DNA from: CAZEAN01 sp964510225
GTDB taxonomy: Bacteria; Planctomycetota; Planctomycetia; Isosphaerales; Isosphaeraceae
Length of the DNA: 14,811 nt
Assembly: GCA_964510225.1 (NCBI GenBank)
Contig: CAZEAN010000138.1
Span: 1 to 14,811 of the forward strand
Direction: 5' to 3'
A model generated the notes under the pieces. The model saw only the letters and a list, made by a program, of their open reading frames with translations, made no database searches and was not told the DNA's origin. Made by a program: the position numbers and the translations under genes. Below are positions 14,317 to 14,811 of this stretch, in pieces. Every line of letters starts with the position of its first letter. The first letter of the stretch is position 1.

Positions 14317-14559
14317 TCGTGTCACCAGGGGCCATTTTGGATATTGGAGCGGCCGGGGCCGCTCCGGGGCTGTGTGTTGCAAAAATCGTGAATTCCGCGA
14401 CACGGACACAAGCCCGGCATTTCTCAGGGTTTCCGCGTCGCGAAACTCAGAAGCAAAACCTCTGACTTCTGCGACGAGTTTCGCGACGACAGAGCCGAGA
14501 GATCGGCTCTAACCTCCACGCCTGAGCAGATCTCCTCCAAATGGCCCCTGGTGACACGA
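14317..14559. mobile_element. 243-base element with perfect 21-base terminal inverted repeats
   Basis: Bases 14317-14337 (starting TCGTGTCACCAGGGGCC) recur exactly in reverse complement at 14539-14559. Weaker matching extends a few bases outward (CAAC at 14311-14314 against GTTG at 14562-14565). Inside are three palindromes: 9-base arms at 14346-14354 and 14357-14365; 13-base arms at 14436-14448 and 14476-14488, with a further 5-base AGAAG/CTTCT pair within; and 8-base arms at 14491-14498 and 14503-14510 closing a GAGA loop. No transposase frame fits. Size and ends suggest a miniature inverted-repeat transposable element, with a structured RNA or regulatory repeat as the alternative. I see no clear target-site duplication. 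Confidence 0.55.
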
Positions 14560-14636
14560 GTGTTGGGTCTGGGCCTCGTTGGGAAGAACAGGAAACTGAC
14601 CAGCCTGTGCTGCATCAGTTGTCGGAAGGGGGTTCG

Positions 14637-14732
14637 ATGATATTAAATATGCAGGTCAGTCAAAGGTCTGATAATAAATCTTATGTTCAAATAATATTAG
14701 ATGAGACCTCAGAGGGATGTGGTATCGTTTGA
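14637..14732 (+). CDS. 31-residue AT-rich small open frame
   Basis: ATG at 14637 is preceded by GGAAGGGGG four bases upstream. The frame reads MILNMQVSQRSDNKSYVQII, then LDETSEGCGIV, and stops with TGA at 14730-14732. The codons are AT-rich (ATA, TTA, AAT, AAA), unlike the GC-rich genes to the left, which may mean recent arrival or simply non-coding DNA. The peptide has no signal, membrane segment or motif I recognise. The ribosome binding site is the main argument for it. Bases 14733-14811 hold nothing I can identify. Confidence 0.25.
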   Translation: MILNMQVSQRSDNKSYVQIILDETSEGCGIV

Positions 14733-14811
14733 TTCTGACGATTATCCTGGGGCTCTGCAACCCAGGAGGCCCAACCAGGAACGCACAGATCGTCCAACGC
14801 TCCGAACACGG

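Larger units (their letters stand above)
13853..14636. other. 784 bases without a recognisable gene, rich in inverted repeats
   Basis: The first 200 bases are AT-richer and unremarkable. From 14100 on the GC content rises again, and two structured elements occur, at 14162-14205 and 14317-14559, described separately. Open frames exist on both strands (for example minus 14335-14078 and plus 14124-14465) but run through the inverted repeats, lack ribosome binding sites, and give arginine/proline-rich or unrelated sequence. I see no supported protein gene. Confidence 0.5.

Noticed and set aside
14078..14335. 85-codon minus-strand frame starting MAPGDT inside the left terminal repeat
   Set aside because: The MAPGDT start recurs on the other strand at 14541 simply because both lie in the inverted repeat. 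No ribosome binding site or family resemblance.

Overview
The window is GC-rich bacterial DNA that looks like an accessory, partly decayed mobile region. Several products resemble families I associate with Planctomycetes: the antitoxin/ParE pair, the MobF relaxase start, the secreted protein, the ParB-like HTH protein and the DUF932 protein. That assignment is inference from remembered family resemblance; there is no rRNA or marker gene to confirm it.

Left part (1-3150, mostly + strand): the C-terminal end of a PIN/VapC-type toxin is followed by a complete two-gene toxin-antitoxin pair (antitoxin 215-475, ParE-like toxin 472-798, 4-base overlap). Next is a wrecked MobF (TrwC/TraA-type) conjugative relaxase in three reading frames. 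Its helicase core is deleted, and it ends abruptly at about 2199 against a truncated, oppositely oriented secreted-protein gene. A small HTH protein follows (about 2693-3148).

Central part (3217-12387, all - strand): a type I restriction-modification operon read right to left. It starts with a frameshifted BldC/MerR-like HTH gene, then hsdM, hsdS and hsdR, each joined by an ATGA overlap. A YgjP-like (DUF45) zinc metallopeptidase overlaps the end of hsdR by 11 bases. Downstream in the same direction are an unrecognised 217-aa protein carrying an R-x4-H motif like that of HEPN ribonucleases, and then a second HExxH metallopeptidase-like gene broken by a frameshift. The likely main function is DNA restriction and modification. 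The peptidases and the HEPN-like protein may be accessory or back-up defence components. Two 24-base tandem repeats with an internal dyad lie just upstream and may be the control region.

Right part (12388-14811): a 380-base spacer with three stem-loops leads to a truncated DUF932 gene with an excellent ribosome binding site. Beyond it is about 1.6 kb with almost no protein-coding capacity but much structure. It holds a GC-rich multi-stem segment (13229-13351), an AT-richer tract with a 42-codon membrane-peptide gene on the - strand (13724-13852), a two-part hairpin (14162-14205), and a 243-base element bounded by perfect 21-base inverted repeats with three strong internal palindromes (14317-14559). 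A small AT-rich open frame with a ribosome binding site (14637-14732) comes last. No tRNA, rRNA or CRISPR array was seen.
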